From Fidelibacterota bacterium UBA6531 (GTDB lineage: Bacteria; Fidelibacterota; Marinisomatia; Marinisomatales; TCS55): DNA of 64,000 nucleotides. Under the pieces are notes generated by a model. The model was not told the DNA's origin and did no database searches. It worked only from the letters and a program-made list of their open reading frames with translations. This document shows, in pieces, positions 43,932 through 52,914 of the stretch. How positions within the stretch are numbered: the first letter of the stretch is position 1; each line of letters begins with the position of its first letter. The position numbers and the translations under genes were made by a program. The stretch covers positions 62,001 to 126,000 of the forward strand of contig DJKX01000040.1 of the NCBI GenBank assembly GCA_002436185.1. Direction: 5' to 3'.

Positions 43932-44290
43932 GATTTACTTATTTTCAAGTCTTTAATTATGGATTGCATATGCTCTTCATGCTTTATGGCTTCATCTTGG
44001 TAAAACGTTAAATCAGGAGTGTATTTTAGTCGAATTTCTTGACCCAAATATTTACGAAATGATTTCGATAGTTTGTTTAATTCTAAATTAATTTCTTTTT
44101 CAGATAATTTATTATTAAGAACACTATATAAAACTTTGCTATGCCGAAGGTCAGGTGATATGTCAACATGCGTAAACGTAATAAAACCCAAGTGAGATAA
44201 ATCGATATGCTTTGTGGCAATTTCGCCGAGAATTTGTTGAATCAGTAGACTAACGCGTTCAGTGCGTTTATAAGGCTTTTTGTAGATCAA
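43928..44290 (-). CDS. rbfA: Ribosome-binding factor A
   Basis: A 120-aa KH-type protein: RVSLLIQQILGEIATKHID, FITFTHVDISPDLRHSKVLYSV and LRLKYTPDLTFYQDEAIKHEEH fit RbfA, which matures 16S rRNA in the 30S subunit. It overlaps infB by 4 bases and truB by 4, in the conserved order infB-rbfA-truB. Confidence 0.95.
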   Translation of the reverse strand: MIYKKPYKRTERVSLLIQQILGEIATKHIDLSHLGFITFTHVDISPDLRHSKVLYSVLNNKLSEKEINLELNKLSKSFRKYLGQEIRLKYTPDLTFYQDEAIKHEEHMQSIIKDLKISKS

Positions 44291-46683
44291 GCTGTTTCAA
44301 GTTTCCGCTTAATTTTTTGAATTTCAAATACAACAATTTCATCGCCCTCTTTGAATTTAGAGAAATCATCCACTCCGATTCCACACTCCATTCCTTCTTT
44401 TACTTCCTTTACATCATCTTTAAATCGTTTTAGCGAATTTACATTACCCTCATGGATGACTTCTTCCTCCCGAATAACACGTGCCTTTTCACCGCGTTTT
44501 ATAACTCCCTCATCTACTTTACTACCTGCAATAAAACCAATTTTTGGAATTTTAAATAATTCCTGAACAGAAGCACGGCCAAGTATGTTTTCGACTTTTT
44601 CCGGTTCTAACAATCCTTCAAGTGCGAGTTTAATCTCTTCGACAGCATTATATATAACTGTATAAGAGCGAATCTCCACACCTTCCTGATTAGCCAGTAA
44701 TTTTGCATTCGAACTGACTTGAACGTGGAAACCAATCACAACTGCATTAGAAGCTGCAGCAAGAAGCACGTCTGATTCATTAACCATTCCGACTGCTTTA
44801 TGAATCACTCTCACTCCCACTTCTTCGTGCTTAATTTTTTCTAGTGACTCAGCTAATACTTCAATTGAGCCATCTACATCACCTTTAATGACCAATGGAA
44901 GTGTCTTAATAGCACCATCTTTAATAAGTGCTGACATTGCATCAAGTGATTGAGTAGCGACTTTTCTTTGCTGAATTTCCCGCTTCATACGTTGACGTTC
45001 TGATGAAATTCGTTTTAAATCTTTTTCATTCTCAAACACTGCAAAAACATCTGCGGCTTGAGGTACTTTATCAAATCCAAGAACTTGAACAGCTTCAGAC
45101 GGATCTGCACTATTAACACGTTGGCCACGTTCGTTCATCATTGCTCTCACTTTTCCTGAATAACTGCTGCATATAAATGGATCAGCTACGTTGAGAGTAC
45201 CTTTTTGTATCAGAACAGTGGCTATTGGGCCATGTCCTTTATCCAACCTAGAATCAATAACGGTACCCTGAGCATATGTGTCCGCATTAGCTTTTAGCTC
45301 AAGGACTTCAGCTTCTAATAGAATTGAATTCATTATATCATCAATTCCCTCACCTGTTTTTGCTGAAACATGTACAGCTTGAACTTTTCCGCCCCAATCT
45401 TCGACCAATACTTCATGATCAGATAATTCTCTCTTTACTCTATCTGGATCTGCTTCCGGTAAATCGATCTTATTAATTGCAACAACAATAGGAACTTCAG
45501 CAGCTTTCGCATGGTCGATAGCTTCCATCGTTTGCGGCATAACACCATCGTTTGCGGCGACAACCACGACAACGATATCTGTCACCTGTGCCCCTCTGGC
45601 TCGCATAGCAGTAAACGCTTCATGACCAGGCGTATCTAAAAATGTAATTTCCTTATCATTCTCCAATTCCACTTTATACGCACCAATATGTTGCGTAATA
45701 CCACCCGATTCACCTGCGACTACATTTTCTTTCCTAATGTAATCAAGGATGGATGTTTTTCCATGGTCTACGTGACCCATAATCGTCACGACTGGTGGGC
45801 GATTGGTTGCTTTTTCTTTATCTTCTTCTGTATCTTCAAGTTTAAATATTTCTTCACCAATATCTGTGATTTTTTCAGGAATAAACCCATATTTATCTGC
45901 AAGAAGTTCAATGATATCCCAATCCATCCTTTGATTAATCGTAACCAGTTTGCCTAATCCAAGGCATTCCTGAATAATATCGCTAGCATTTACATCAAAA
46001 ATTTTGCTCAATTCATCCACATTAGAAAATTCTGCAACACGAATTGCTTTTTTAATTTCATCATCCAGTTCTTCAACAACTAGTTTGTCTTTTTTATACT
46101 GCTTCTTTTTTGTTTTAGTATCGATTTTGGATAGAGTTTGTTTGACAGCATCTTTTACGCTTTTTTGTACTTTCTTTTCTTTTTTATCCACTACTTTTTT
46201 TCTGGATCTGGACGTCTGTCCGATTTGAGATTCGATTTCGGAAATATCGATTTTTCTCAAACGCTGTTTTTTAGGTTTTTCTTCTTTCTTTTGAGTCTCC
46301 TTGGCTTTCTTTTTGTCTTTTTGTTGTTTAAGCGCTTTTTCTTCCTTTTTTCGTTTTTCTTCTTCAGCAGCCTTTTCTTTTTCTTCTTCTTCTATTTTTC
46401 GTTGTTCATCCAAAGATAAAAGGTCTAATCTCTTGGAAATCTTTTGCTGTTCAATTATACGTGTATTATGAATTTCTCTACGTACTTGCTCCTTCCGATA
46501 TCGATCTACGTTTTCTTTATCTTTGGAAAATTCAGTTTCAATTAGAGCCATTGAATCTTCATCAACAGGCGACATATGACTTGCTACATCAATCCCTTCT
46601 CCCTTAAGAAAATTTAATATTTCCGTGTGTGAAATATTTAAATCTTTAGCGACTTGGAATATACGTTTGGATCGTTTAGCCAT
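44287..46683 (-). CDS. infB: Translation initiation factor IF-2
   Basis: A 798-aa GTPase. An IF2-N domain (VAKDLNISHTEILNFLKGEG, about 11-30) is followed by a Lys/Glu-rich linker (about 90-200) and a second IF2-N-like region (SNVDELSKIFDVNASDIIQE). The G domain then shows GHVDHGKT, DTPGHEAF and NKIDLPEAD. Domains II, III and C2 follow. It places initiator tRNA on the 30S subunit. The acid/base-rich linker creates the long phenylalanine-rich shadow frames on the other strand, which are not genes. Confidence 0.97.
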   Translation of the reverse strand: MAKRSKRIFQVAKDLNISHTEILNFLKGEGIDVASHMSPVDEDSMALIETEFSKDKENVDRYRKEQVRREIHNTRIIEQQKISKRLDLLSLDEQRKIEEEEKEKAAEEEKRKKEEKALKQQKDKKKAKETQKKEEKPKKQRLRKIDISEIESQIGQTSRSRKKVVDKKEKKVQKSVKDAVKQTLSKIDTKTKKKQYKKDKLVVEELDDEIKKAIRVAEFSNVDELSKIFDVNASDIIQECLGLGKLVTINQRMDWDIIELLADKYGFIPEKITDIGEEIFKLEDTEEDKEKATNRPPVVTIMGHVDHGKTSILDYIRKENVVAGESGGITQHIGAYKVELENDKEITFLDTPGHEAFTAMRARGAQVTDIVVVVVAANDGVMPQTMEAIDHAKAAEVPIVVAINKIDLPEADPDRVKRELSDHEVLVEDWGGKVQAVHVSAKTGEGIDDIMNSILLEAEVLELKANADTYAQGTVIDSRLDKGHGPIATVLIQKGTLNVADPFICSSYSGKVRAMMNERGQRVNSADPSEAVQVLGFDKVPQAADVFAVFENEKDLKRISSERQRMKREIQQRKVATQSLDAMSALIKDGAIKTLPLVIKGDVDGSIEVLAESLEKIKHEEVGVRVIHKAVGMVNESDVLLAAASNAVVIGFHVQVSSNAKLLANQEGVEIRSYTVIYNAVEEIKLALEGLLEPEKVENILGRASVQELFKIPKIGFIAGSKVDEGVIKRGEKARVIREEEVIHEGNVNSLKRFKDDVKEVKEGMECGIGVDDFSKFKEGDEIVVFEIQKIKRKLETA

Positions 46684-48195
46684 TTAGCCAGCCTCTTCCA
46701 CTTCTTCTGTTTTTTTAATGTTTTCAATTTCATCTTCTACTTTTTCATCATTGTCAACATTGGTCTCTGTTTCAGATTTATCATCATCTTTAGTATCGTC
46801 AGTTTTTTCAACTTCATCTTCTGTAGATTCAGATTCTTTTTTATTTTTCTGCTTTTCAACCTCTTCTATAATTTCTGATTTACTTGCATCGTCAACTTTT
46901 TTAAGTATTTCTTTTAATTCAATATCTTCTTCCTCAGTTTCCTCTTCTTCAATTCGTTCAATATAATTCTGTATGACCAAGTAACACTTTTCCAAATTTT
47001 CATCATTAATTGCATCTATTTTTAACAACTCTTCTTCATCGGCATTTAATAAATCTGAAACTATTTTTATATTATTGTCGGTCAAGGGTGCAACTAAATC
47101 ATCCGGAAATTCAGGTACAATTTTCAATAAAGTGGCTTGATCTTCCTTTTGCCTTTCATACTGTTTTTTACCAAATGCATCAATTCTAAAGTCTGTGACT
47201 CTAGAAGCGAGGTTAATATTGACACCTCCTCTACCAATTGCAAATTCCAATTCATCATCGTTAAATAATGCGACACAATATTTCCGATCATCATCTATAT
47301 ACAGATCGATTGGTTTTGCAGGGGATAATGCTCTGGATATTAAAATTTCAGATTGTTCACTGTTATTAATAATATCAATTTTTTCATTACTCAATTCTCG
47401 AACAATAGCTTGAATTCTACTTCCACGCATACCAACGCATGCCCCAACAGGATCTATACGCCTATCTTGTGATTTAACAATTATTTTTGCTCGTTCCCCC
47501 GGATAGCGGGCAATTGCCAAAATTTCTATTATACCGTCTTCAATTTCTGGCACTTCCATTTCAAACATTTTGTAAAGGAAATGGTTATCACTTCGCGAAA
47601 CTATGATTTCTGGACCACGTGGATTGACTTCGACTGATTTAACAATTGTTCTAATGGAATCCCCTCGGCGATATCGTTCAGAGTGTATTTGTTCTTTTTT
47701 GGGTAAGCGTAGTTCAGCCTGTTCAATATTTATAAAAATATTATCACGTTGAACTTGGTGAACAACACCAATGACGATTTCACCGATACGTTGAGAATAG
47801 TCCTCGTAAATATAATGTTTCTCTACATCCTGCAATCTTTGATTGAAAAACTGCTTGGCAGTATTAATCATTCGCCTGCCAAATATTCTTGGATCAATTA
47901 CTTCAACAAAAATATCGCCTACTTCGAATTTTTCTTCCGGCATAGCTTTATTCGCTTCCTCCAGTAAAATTTCCAGTACAGGATCTTCAAGATCATCTAC
48001 AATTTCTTTCTCTGCATAAATTTCTATTTCGCCTTTGTCCAGATTTACAATAACACTGCAATTAGAATTATCACCACGTTCTTTTTCAATTATGTACATG
48101 AATAATTGCTCTAGAATGCTTCCCAATTCTGAACGCTCAACATTTTTTTCTCGTGCTATTTCTGAAAAAACTTCTATTAGTTCTCGATTAATCAA
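46684..48195 (-). CDS. nusA: Transcription termination/antitermination factor NusA, acidic tail
   Basis: A 503-aa NusA: N-terminal polymerase-binding domain, S1 domain, KH1 and KH2 (PVGACVGMRGSRIQAIVREL, FAIGRGGVNINLASRVT). A single helix-hairpin unit near 385-410 follows. The last 90 or so residues are a strongly acidic, low-complexity tail (repeats of E, D, K, S, T) in place of the AR repeats of E. coli NusA. Sits directly upstream of infB in the standard operon. Confidence 0.95.
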   Translation of the reverse strand: MINRELIEVFSEIAREKNVERSELGSILEQLFMYIIEKERGDNSNCSVIVNLDKGEIEIYAEKEIVDDLEDPVLEILLEEANKAMPEEKFEVGDIFVEVIDPRIFGRRMINTAKQFFNQRLQDVEKHYIYEDYSQRIGEIVIGVVHQVQRDNIFINIEQAELRLPKKEQIHSERYRRGDSIRTIVKSVEVNPRGPEIIVSRSDNHFLYKMFEMEVPEIEDGIIEILAIARYPGERAKIIVKSQDRRIDPVGACVGMRGSRIQAIVRELSNEKIDIINNSEQSEILISRALSPAKPIDLYIDDDRKYCVALFNDDELEFAIGRGGVNINLASRVTDFRIDAFGKKQYERQKEDQATLLKIVPEFPDDLVAPLTDNNIKIVSDLLNADEEELLKIDAINDENLEKCYLVIQNYIERIEEEETEEEDIELKEILKKVDDASKSEIIEEVEKQKNKKESESTEDEVEKTDDTKDDDKSETETNVDNDEKVEDEIENIKKTEEVEEAG

Positions 48196-48207
48196 AATTC
48201 CTCCGTA

Positions 48208-48645
48208 TCAATTGAATTGAACAATTATTTTTGCTTGTAATATATTTTCTAATGCCAATTGGAAATGGCCTTTATTCTCATTTTTAAGAAATAAAATGCT
48301 ATCTTTAAAACCAACTAATTCTGCTTCAGCATGCTTACGATAGCCTTTTTTATCATAGATTAAATTCATTAAGCGGCCTACATTTTTTCTGTATTGAAAA
48401 GGCTGTGTTAATGGTTCAGAAAGGCCTAATGTAGTTACTTCTAAAGAAGCACCATCAGGATATATTGAATCGAGCAATCCTGAATTTCGGATCGATTTCG
48501 CAATAGTTGTCGTTACATCCAGCGATAAAGATTCTTCACTATCTATAAAAAAACGCAACAGTCCCTTATGAGGATCTTCATTCATATCCATCAGAAAAAT
48601 CCCTTCTGGGAGTAATTGCTCTATTTTATGTTTTAATTCTTCCAT
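48208..48645 (-). CDS. rimP: Ribosome maturation factor RimP
   Basis: A 145-aa protein with the RimP pattern: LLPEGIFLMDMNEDPHKGLLRFFIDSEE, then LEVTTLGLSEPLTQPFQYRKNVGR, where RimP has the EVSSPGxxRPL motif (here EVTTLGLSEPL). It helps mature the 30S subunit. No Shine-Dalgarno is visible; a strong hairpin sits 12 bases upstream of its ATG. Confidence 0.9.
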   Translation of the reverse strand: MEELKHKIEQLLPEGIFLMDMNEDPHKGLLRFFIDSEESLSLDVTTTIAKSIRNSGLLDSIYPDGASLEVTTLGLSEPLTQPFQYRKNVGRLMNLIYDKKGYRKHAEAELVGFKDSILFLKNENKGHFQLALENILQAKIIVQFN

Positions 48646-48656
48646 GTGTAAACAAA

Positions 48657-48685
48657 CGAAAAGTGGGCCTTGAACCCACTTTTCG
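48657..48685 (-). terminator. 11-bp hairpin between the TPR gene and rimP
   Basis: CGAAAAGTGGG (48657-48667) and CCCACTTTTCG (48675-48685) form a perfect 11-bp stem with a 7-base loop. On the minus strand it follows the TPR gene and is trailed by TTTGTTTAC, a weak U-rich tail. It ends only 11 bases before the rimP ATG, so it may be a terminator, an attenuator, or an RNA structure controlling rimP-nusA-infB. Confidence 0.65.
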
Positions 48686-48722
48686 GCGGCAAAATTAAAG
48701 CCTAATAATGATGTTTACAAGG

Positions 48723-49412
48723 TTATTGTTCGTCGGAAGAGAATGTGTGGAGATGCCCTAATATTTCTTCTGATTTATTATACAATTTAGAGTTTTTATC
48801 GTATTTATTATAAATGGACTCAGTCAATTCACGGGCATCAACATAATTACCAGATCTCATGAAATGTTCAGCAAGCACCAAAGAATATTTATCCTTTTCA
48901 GAGTCACTTGAAGCATTTTTAATAGCTTCTTTTAAATAATCTTCTTCAGAGGAAGTATTTCCATTTATTTTTTCTAGATCTGCCATCATCATTAAAGCTC
49001 CAGCATGAAATTCTTTTGTAGGGTCATCCAGAAAATCCAAGAGATATGATTCAGCAGTTAAAAAATCTTTTTGCTCATAAAATAATCTGGCTAGCATAAA
49101 TGATCCACGTTGAGCTGCATCAGATCCCGAATAATCATCAATTAGAAGTTCTAATTGCAAAAGTGCATTATCTCTATCACCAATACCTAAATTGACGATT
49201 GCTTTACCTAATGCTGCTTCAGAAGCATTCCTTTCTGCATTTAAATTTTTATTGAATATAAATACAACAATTAAAACTGCAATTAATCCAATTCCTGCTC
49301 GGGTAATAGTCTTAACATTCTTTTCAAAATATTCCTTTGTTTGATAAATTGATTCCAAAAATGGATCATGTTTAATTTCTTTCTTCGTAATTCTTTTTTT
49401 TGCTTTAAGCAT
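48723..49412 (-). CDS. TPR membrane protein (YfgM-like architecture)
   Basis: A 229-aa protein with a basic cytoplasmic N-terminus, one membrane helix (about 36-54, TRAGIGLIAVLIVVFIF) and an extracytoplasmic helical domain of about four TPR-like pairs (ALLQLELLIDDYSGSDAAQRG, FLTAESYLLDFLDD, GNTSSEEDYLKEAIKNA, GNYVDARELTESIY). The layout equals that of YfgM, which associates with the SecYEG translocon, but that similarity is in architecture only. It lies between tRNA-Arg and rimP on the minus strand. Confidence 0.7.
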   Translation of the reverse strand: MLKAKKRITKKEIKHDPFLESIYQTKEYFEKNVKTITRAGIGLIAVLIVVFIFNKNLNAERNASEAALGKAIVNLGIGDRDNALLQLELLIDDYSGSDAAQRGSFMLARLFYEQKDFLTAESYLLDFLDDPTKEFHAGALMMMADLEKINGNTSSEEDYLKEAIKNASSDSEKDKYSLVLAEHFMRSGNYVDARELTESIYNKYDKNSKLYNKSEEILGHLHTFSSDEQ

Positions 49413-49444
49413 TAATTATTTTCTCCTTCATATTACATTTACTG

Positions 49445-49518
49445 TGCCCACAAGAGGATTCGAACCTCTGGCCTACTGCTTAGGAGGCAGTCGCTCTATC
49501 CTGCTGAGCTATGTGGGC
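49445..49518 (-). tRNA. tRNA-Arg (CCT)
   Basis: A 74-base cloverleaf: acceptor GCCCACA pairs with TGTGGGC, anticodon stem ACTGC/GCAGT encloses CTCCTAA with anticodon CCT, T-arm AGAGG-TTCGAAT-CCTCT. No CCA is encoded. It lies between gpsA and the TPR gene on the same strand. Confidence 0.96.
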
Positions 49519-49572
49519 GTTATTTACGGTGGAGAAATTACGATGGTTGGAATGAGGGTAAAAGTGGGAATT

Positions 49573-50565
49573 CTATTCTGATACTAGATCCCTAGACATA
49601 AGTTCGTTAACGGATTCACGAGGGTCTTTGTTATTATAAAGAACATTATATACTGCCAATGAAATTGGCATCTCTACAATATGTTTTTGACATAATTGAT
49701 AAATGGCTTTTGCTGTTTTAACACCTTCCGCAACCATTTTCATTTCAGATAATATTTCATCTAATTTTCTACCTTTTCCAATTTCCTCACCTACAAAGCG
49801 ATTTCGACTATGTTTGCTGGAGCATGTTACAAATAAATCGCCGATACCACTCAATCCGGCAAATGTTTTCTCTTTTGCTCCCATGGCAACACCCAACCGA
49901 GTCATTTCAGCGATTCCCCTTGTTAAAATTGCTGCTTTCGTATTATCGCCAAATCCGATTCCGTCACATATTCCTGCAGCGATTGCAATAACGTTTTTTA
50001 ATGAACCACCTAATTCGATACCTAGAATATCATTATTTGTATATACTCGCAACACAGATGATGAAAATATTTTCTGCACCATTTTACGTGCATTTTCATC
50101 TGTTGATGCAGCCACCAATGTTGTTGGAATTTTCTTCACAACTTCCTCGGCATGGCTGGGACCGTATAACGAAACAATAGGCACATCTTTTCCTGGTGTT
50201 TCCTCACGAATAACTGCACTCATCGTCAATAATGAATCAATTTCTAATCCCTTGGAAATATTGACAATTATAACACTGTTACTTATAAATGTATTAGCAT
50301 GTGATATTAAATCACGAACACTGTGGGATGGAACGGCGACAACGATTATGTCTGCTTTGTCTAGAGCAAACTCTAAATCAGAAGTGAAATTGATATTATC
50401 GGAAAATGTGAAATTATCGATGAAGGTGTGTTTACGATCATTTTGCATCAAATTCGCCTTTTGAAAATCCCGCTGCCAAAGAATGACATTATGATCATTA
50501 TGTGCTAAAGACTCACCTATAGCCGAACCCCAACTGCCTGTACCTAGTATTGAAATTTTACTCAT
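49573..50565 (-). CDS. gpsA: Glycerol-3-phosphate dehydrogenase (NAD(P)+)
   Basis: A 330-aa enzyme providing sn-glycerol 3-phosphate for phospholipids: ILGTGSWGSAIGESLAHN (nucleotide loop), VNISKGLEID, GPSHAEEV, ELGGSLKNVIAIAAG with the active-site Lys, and SRNRFVGEEIGKG. It follows the acyl-CoA synthetase gene by 39 bases, so the pair is a likely lipid unit. Confidence 0.97.
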   Translation of the reverse strand: MSKISILGTGSWGSAIGESLAHNDHNVILWQRDFQKANLMQNDRKHTFIDNFTFSDNINFTSDLEFALDKADIIVVAVPSHSVRDLISHANTFISNSVIIVNISKGLEIDSLLTMSAVIREETPGKDVPIVSLYGPSHAEEVVKKIPTTLVAASTDENARKMVQKIFSSSVLRVYTNNDILGIELGGSLKNVIAIAAGICDGIGFGDNTKAAILTRGIAEMTRLGVAMGAKEKTFAGLSGIGDLFVTCSSKHSRNRFVGEEIGKGRKLDEILSEMKMVAEGVKTAKAIYQLCQKHIVEMPISLAVYNVLYNNKDPRESVNELMSRDLVSE

Positions 50566-50604
50566 GGAATAAGAAGATAATGTATTAGTTTAAGCTAATT
50601 AATG

Positions 50605-52386
50605 TTATGCTTGATATATGCTATCTATTAAATCTGCATATTTTTTCTCAACTACCTTACGTTTTACTTTAAGAGTAGGAGTTAATTCACCAGTATCCAC
50701 AGACCATACATCAGCGACTAATTTAAATTTCTTTATTGTTTCATAATGTGCAAATCCATCCATGGCTTTGTTGACAATTTCTTCAAACAATTCGATTGTT
50801 TGTTCATCGTTTATTATATCATCAGAAATTCCCTTTTTTAGAGCCCAGTCATTTAATGTATCAGGTGCTGCCACAATCAATGCAGAAATAAAATTTCTCC
50901 TATCCCCTACAACAACTACTTGTTCGACGTATTTTGATGCAACGAGGGCGTTTTCCATTGGAGCCGGAGCAATATTTTTTCCTCCTGAAGTAACAATAAT
51001 ATTCTTTTTTCTATCGGTAATTCTTAAAAACCCATCTTCATCAAATTCACCTATATCACCTGTGTGAAACCAACCTTCCTCATCGATTGATTCTCTTGTT
51101 TCTGCTTCGTTATTATAATATCCCAGCATCACATTATCCCCTCGGCAAATGATTTCACCATCATCTGCAATCTTTACCTCAACTCCCTCGATTGGTTGCC
51201 CGACTGTTCCAAATTTTACATGCTCAAGTCTATTATTTGTTATCACAGGACTTGTCTCAGTTAAACCATATCCTTCTAGGATTATTATATTTGCAGCTGC
51301 AAAAAATTCCGCTATTTCCTGGGATAAAGGCGCACCACCCGAAACAAAGAATCTTAATCGTCCGCCAACACGTTCCTTTATTTTTGAAAATACTAGTTTT
51401 TCAGCTAGTCCAAATTTGAACCCTAACCATCCGTCAGGACGATTATTTTTACAAATATATTGCATAGCTTCTTTACCAACACCAATCGCCCACCAAAATA
51501 TCTTTTGACGTATTGGAGGATCATTACTCACTTTATCAAGCATTTTAGCATACATTTTTTCATAAAGCCGAGGAACACTGGCCATGACTGTCGGTTTAAC
51601 TTCGCCCATATTTTCTGCTACAGAATCGATGCTTTCAGCATAATAAACACGACCTCCGGATGAGAATCCGGTAAAATGGCCTACCATTCGTTCAAAAACA
51701 TGGCTTAAAGGCAGAAATGATAAGAAAACGTCACTTTCATCAATATGAATAGATTTTCTACCGCTTAAGATATTAGACACTAAATTTTTGTGCGAAAGCA
51801 TGGCGCCCTTTGGATTTCCTGTTGTACCACTCGTATATATTAATGTCAATAAATCATCCGGTTTAATTGTGTTGGCAATTGCTTTTAGATTAAAATTTGT
51901 TTCATCCTTGAAAACTTTACCTTTTTCTAATAATTGACTGAAATTGATCACATCATCCTCGTCCGTAACAGAATCATCCATGAGTATATATGCTTTCATA
52001 TGTTCGCATTTTTGTAATAATGATCTTGTTTTACTCAATTGATCTTTATTTTCAACAAATGCATAATGAGTTTCAGAATCGTCGAAAATATAATTTATTT
52101 GAGGATTCGTTAATGTCGGATACACGGTCACAGTTACTGCTCCCAACCCTGTAATAGCATAATCAGCATATGCCCATTTGGATGTATTGGTAGAAAGAAT
52201 GGCAATTTTATCCTCCTTTTGAACACCTAATGATGCTAATCCGCTTGCAAGATTTTCCACTATCTCACCCGCATCTTTATACGTTTTACCCTGCCATTCG
52301 CCATTGATCTTATCAAAAAATGCAGGATTATCTGCATATTTTTCAATACTTTGAATAAACATGTCTGCTATTGTTATATAGCTCAT
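50605..52386 (-). CDS. Long-chain acyl-CoA synthetase (AMP-forming)
   Basis: A 593-aa adenylate-forming enzyme: ATP loop LIYTSGTTGNPKGAML, GYGLTETSP, and WFHTGDIGEFDEDGFLRITDR with KKNIIVTSGGKNIAP. The FadD15/ACSL type is suggested by the long insert and VFERMVGHFTGF. I chose the ATG at 52386; a TTG three codons upstream is too close to the AAAAGGAG site. It activates fatty acids for lipid synthesis or degradation; gpsA follows it. Confidence 0.94.
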   Translation of the reverse strand: MSYITIADMFIQSIEKYADNPAFFDKINGEWQGKTYKDAGEIVENLASGLASLGVQKEDKIAILSTNTSKWAYADYAITGLGAVTVTVYPTLTNPQINYIFDDSETHYAFVENKDQLSKTRSLLQKCEHMKAYILMDDSVTDEDDVINFSQLLEKGKVFKDETNFNLKAIANTIKPDDLLTLIYTSGTTGNPKGAMLSHKNLVSNILSGRKSIHIDESDVFLSFLPLSHVFERMVGHFTGFSSGGRVYYAESIDSVAENMGEVKPTVMASVPRLYEKMYAKMLDKVSNDPPIRQKIFWWAIGVGKEAMQYICKNNRPDGWLGFKFGLAEKLVFSKIKERVGGRLRFFVSGGAPLSQEIAEFFAAANIIILEGYGLTETSPVITNNRLEHVKFGTVGQPIEGVEVKIADDGEIICRGDNVMLGYYNNEAETRESIDEEGWFHTGDIGEFDEDGFLRITDRKKNIIVTSGGKNIAPAPMENALVASKYVEQVVVVGDRRNFISALIVAAPDTLNDWALKKGISDDIINDEQTIELFEEIVNKAMDGFAHYETIKKFKLVADVWSVDTGELTPTLKVKRKVVEKKYADLIDSIYQA

Positions 52387-52467
52387 TATGATCAAACTCC
52401 TTTTAAAATGCGTTTAAATATATTGATATTATTTTAATAAATAGTCTAATTTTATTCATCGAAATAT

Positions 52468-52551
52468 GCCGGGGTGGCGGAATTGGTAGACGCGTTGGTC
52501 TCAAAAACCAATGAGGCTTTCCTCGTGCCGGTTCGACTCCGGCCCTCGGCA
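52468..52551 (+). tRNA. tRNA-Leu (CAA)
   Basis: An 84-base class II cloverleaf with a long variable arm: acceptor GCCGGGG pairs with CCTCGGC, anticodon stem TTGGT/ACCAA encloses CTCAAAA with anticodon CAA, T-arm GCCGG-TTCGACT-CCGGC. No CCA is encoded. It is on the plus strand amid minus-strand genes, so it needs its own promoter in the gap at 52396-52467. Confidence 0.96.
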
Positions 52552-52642
52552 CAAATTTCGTTCATTTTTTTCTTGCATTTTTCGTGATTAAACTTTTACT
52601 TTAAACACGAAGGTGCTGGTTTGGTACCTTTGGTATGTGGAA

Positions 52643-52696
52643 GGGGTAGATTTTCACTTTGCACCGAGGTCATTGTGAAATCTACCCCAATTTTTA
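52643..52696 (+). terminator. Long hairpin downstream of tRNA-Leu
   Basis: GGGGTAGATTTTCAC (52643-52657) pairs with GTGAAATCTACCCC (52675-52688) with one bulged base, followed by AATTTTTA. That makes it a candidate terminator for tRNA-Leu read-through, although it is 92 bases downstream. The G+C-rich stem inside an AT-rich gap is distinct enough that a repeat origin is also possible. Apart from this, the terminator at 52862 and a doubtful small frame at 52694, I see nothing in the 363-base gap 52552-52914. Confidence 0.6.
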
Positions 52697-52813
52697 TACT
52701 GACACTTCATATATTCCTTCTGCTGACTCCTCGTTTTTATATACATTGAAAAGACTATTTATATATTCATTTAGTTCAACTAATTCTTTAAATAGATAAT
52801 TTAATTCAAGCAA
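52694..52813 (-). CDS. Candidate 39-aa small protein (doubtful)
   Basis: A minus-strand frame starting at TTG 52813, with AGGA five bases upstream, the same layout as the pyrK start, and ending with TAA at 52694. It encodes a leucine- and glutamate-rich helix (LELNYLFKELVELNEYINS) with no known family. It lies beyond the terminator of the comEC-lepB unit. Composition is protein-like, but so short a frame can arise by chance or be a decayed gene end. Confidence 0.25.
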   Translation of the reverse strand: MLELNYLFKELVELNEYINSLFNVYKNEESAEGIYEVSV

Positions 52814-52861
52814 GGAATCCTAAAAGATTATTTATAATTTAATCATTTCAAATACAAAAAT

Positions 52862-52890
52862 AAAAAGGGACAAAAATTGCCCCTTTTTTT
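52862..52890 (-). terminator. Rho-independent terminator of the comEC-lepB unit
   Basis: AAAAAGGG (52862-52869) and CCCTTTTT (52881-52888) form an 8-bp stem with an 11-base loop. Read on the minus strand it ends in CTTTTTATTTTT. It lies 25 bases beyond the stop of the coiled-coil gene at 52915 and would end the transcript that starts at comEC. Confidence 0.8.
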
Positions 52891-52914
52891 AAATATATAT
52901 AATTATTCTAAATC

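Noticed and set aside
46138..46419. Phenylalanine-rich plus-strand frame opposite infB
   Set aside because: It is the antisense of the Lys/Glu-rich linker of IF-2 (AAG/GAA become CTT/TTC). It has no homology or ribosome binding site.
49703..50464. 253-aa plus-strand frame opposite gpsA
   Set aside because: gpsA is a certain gene with conserved motifs on the other strand; this frame is antisense shadow with no family match.
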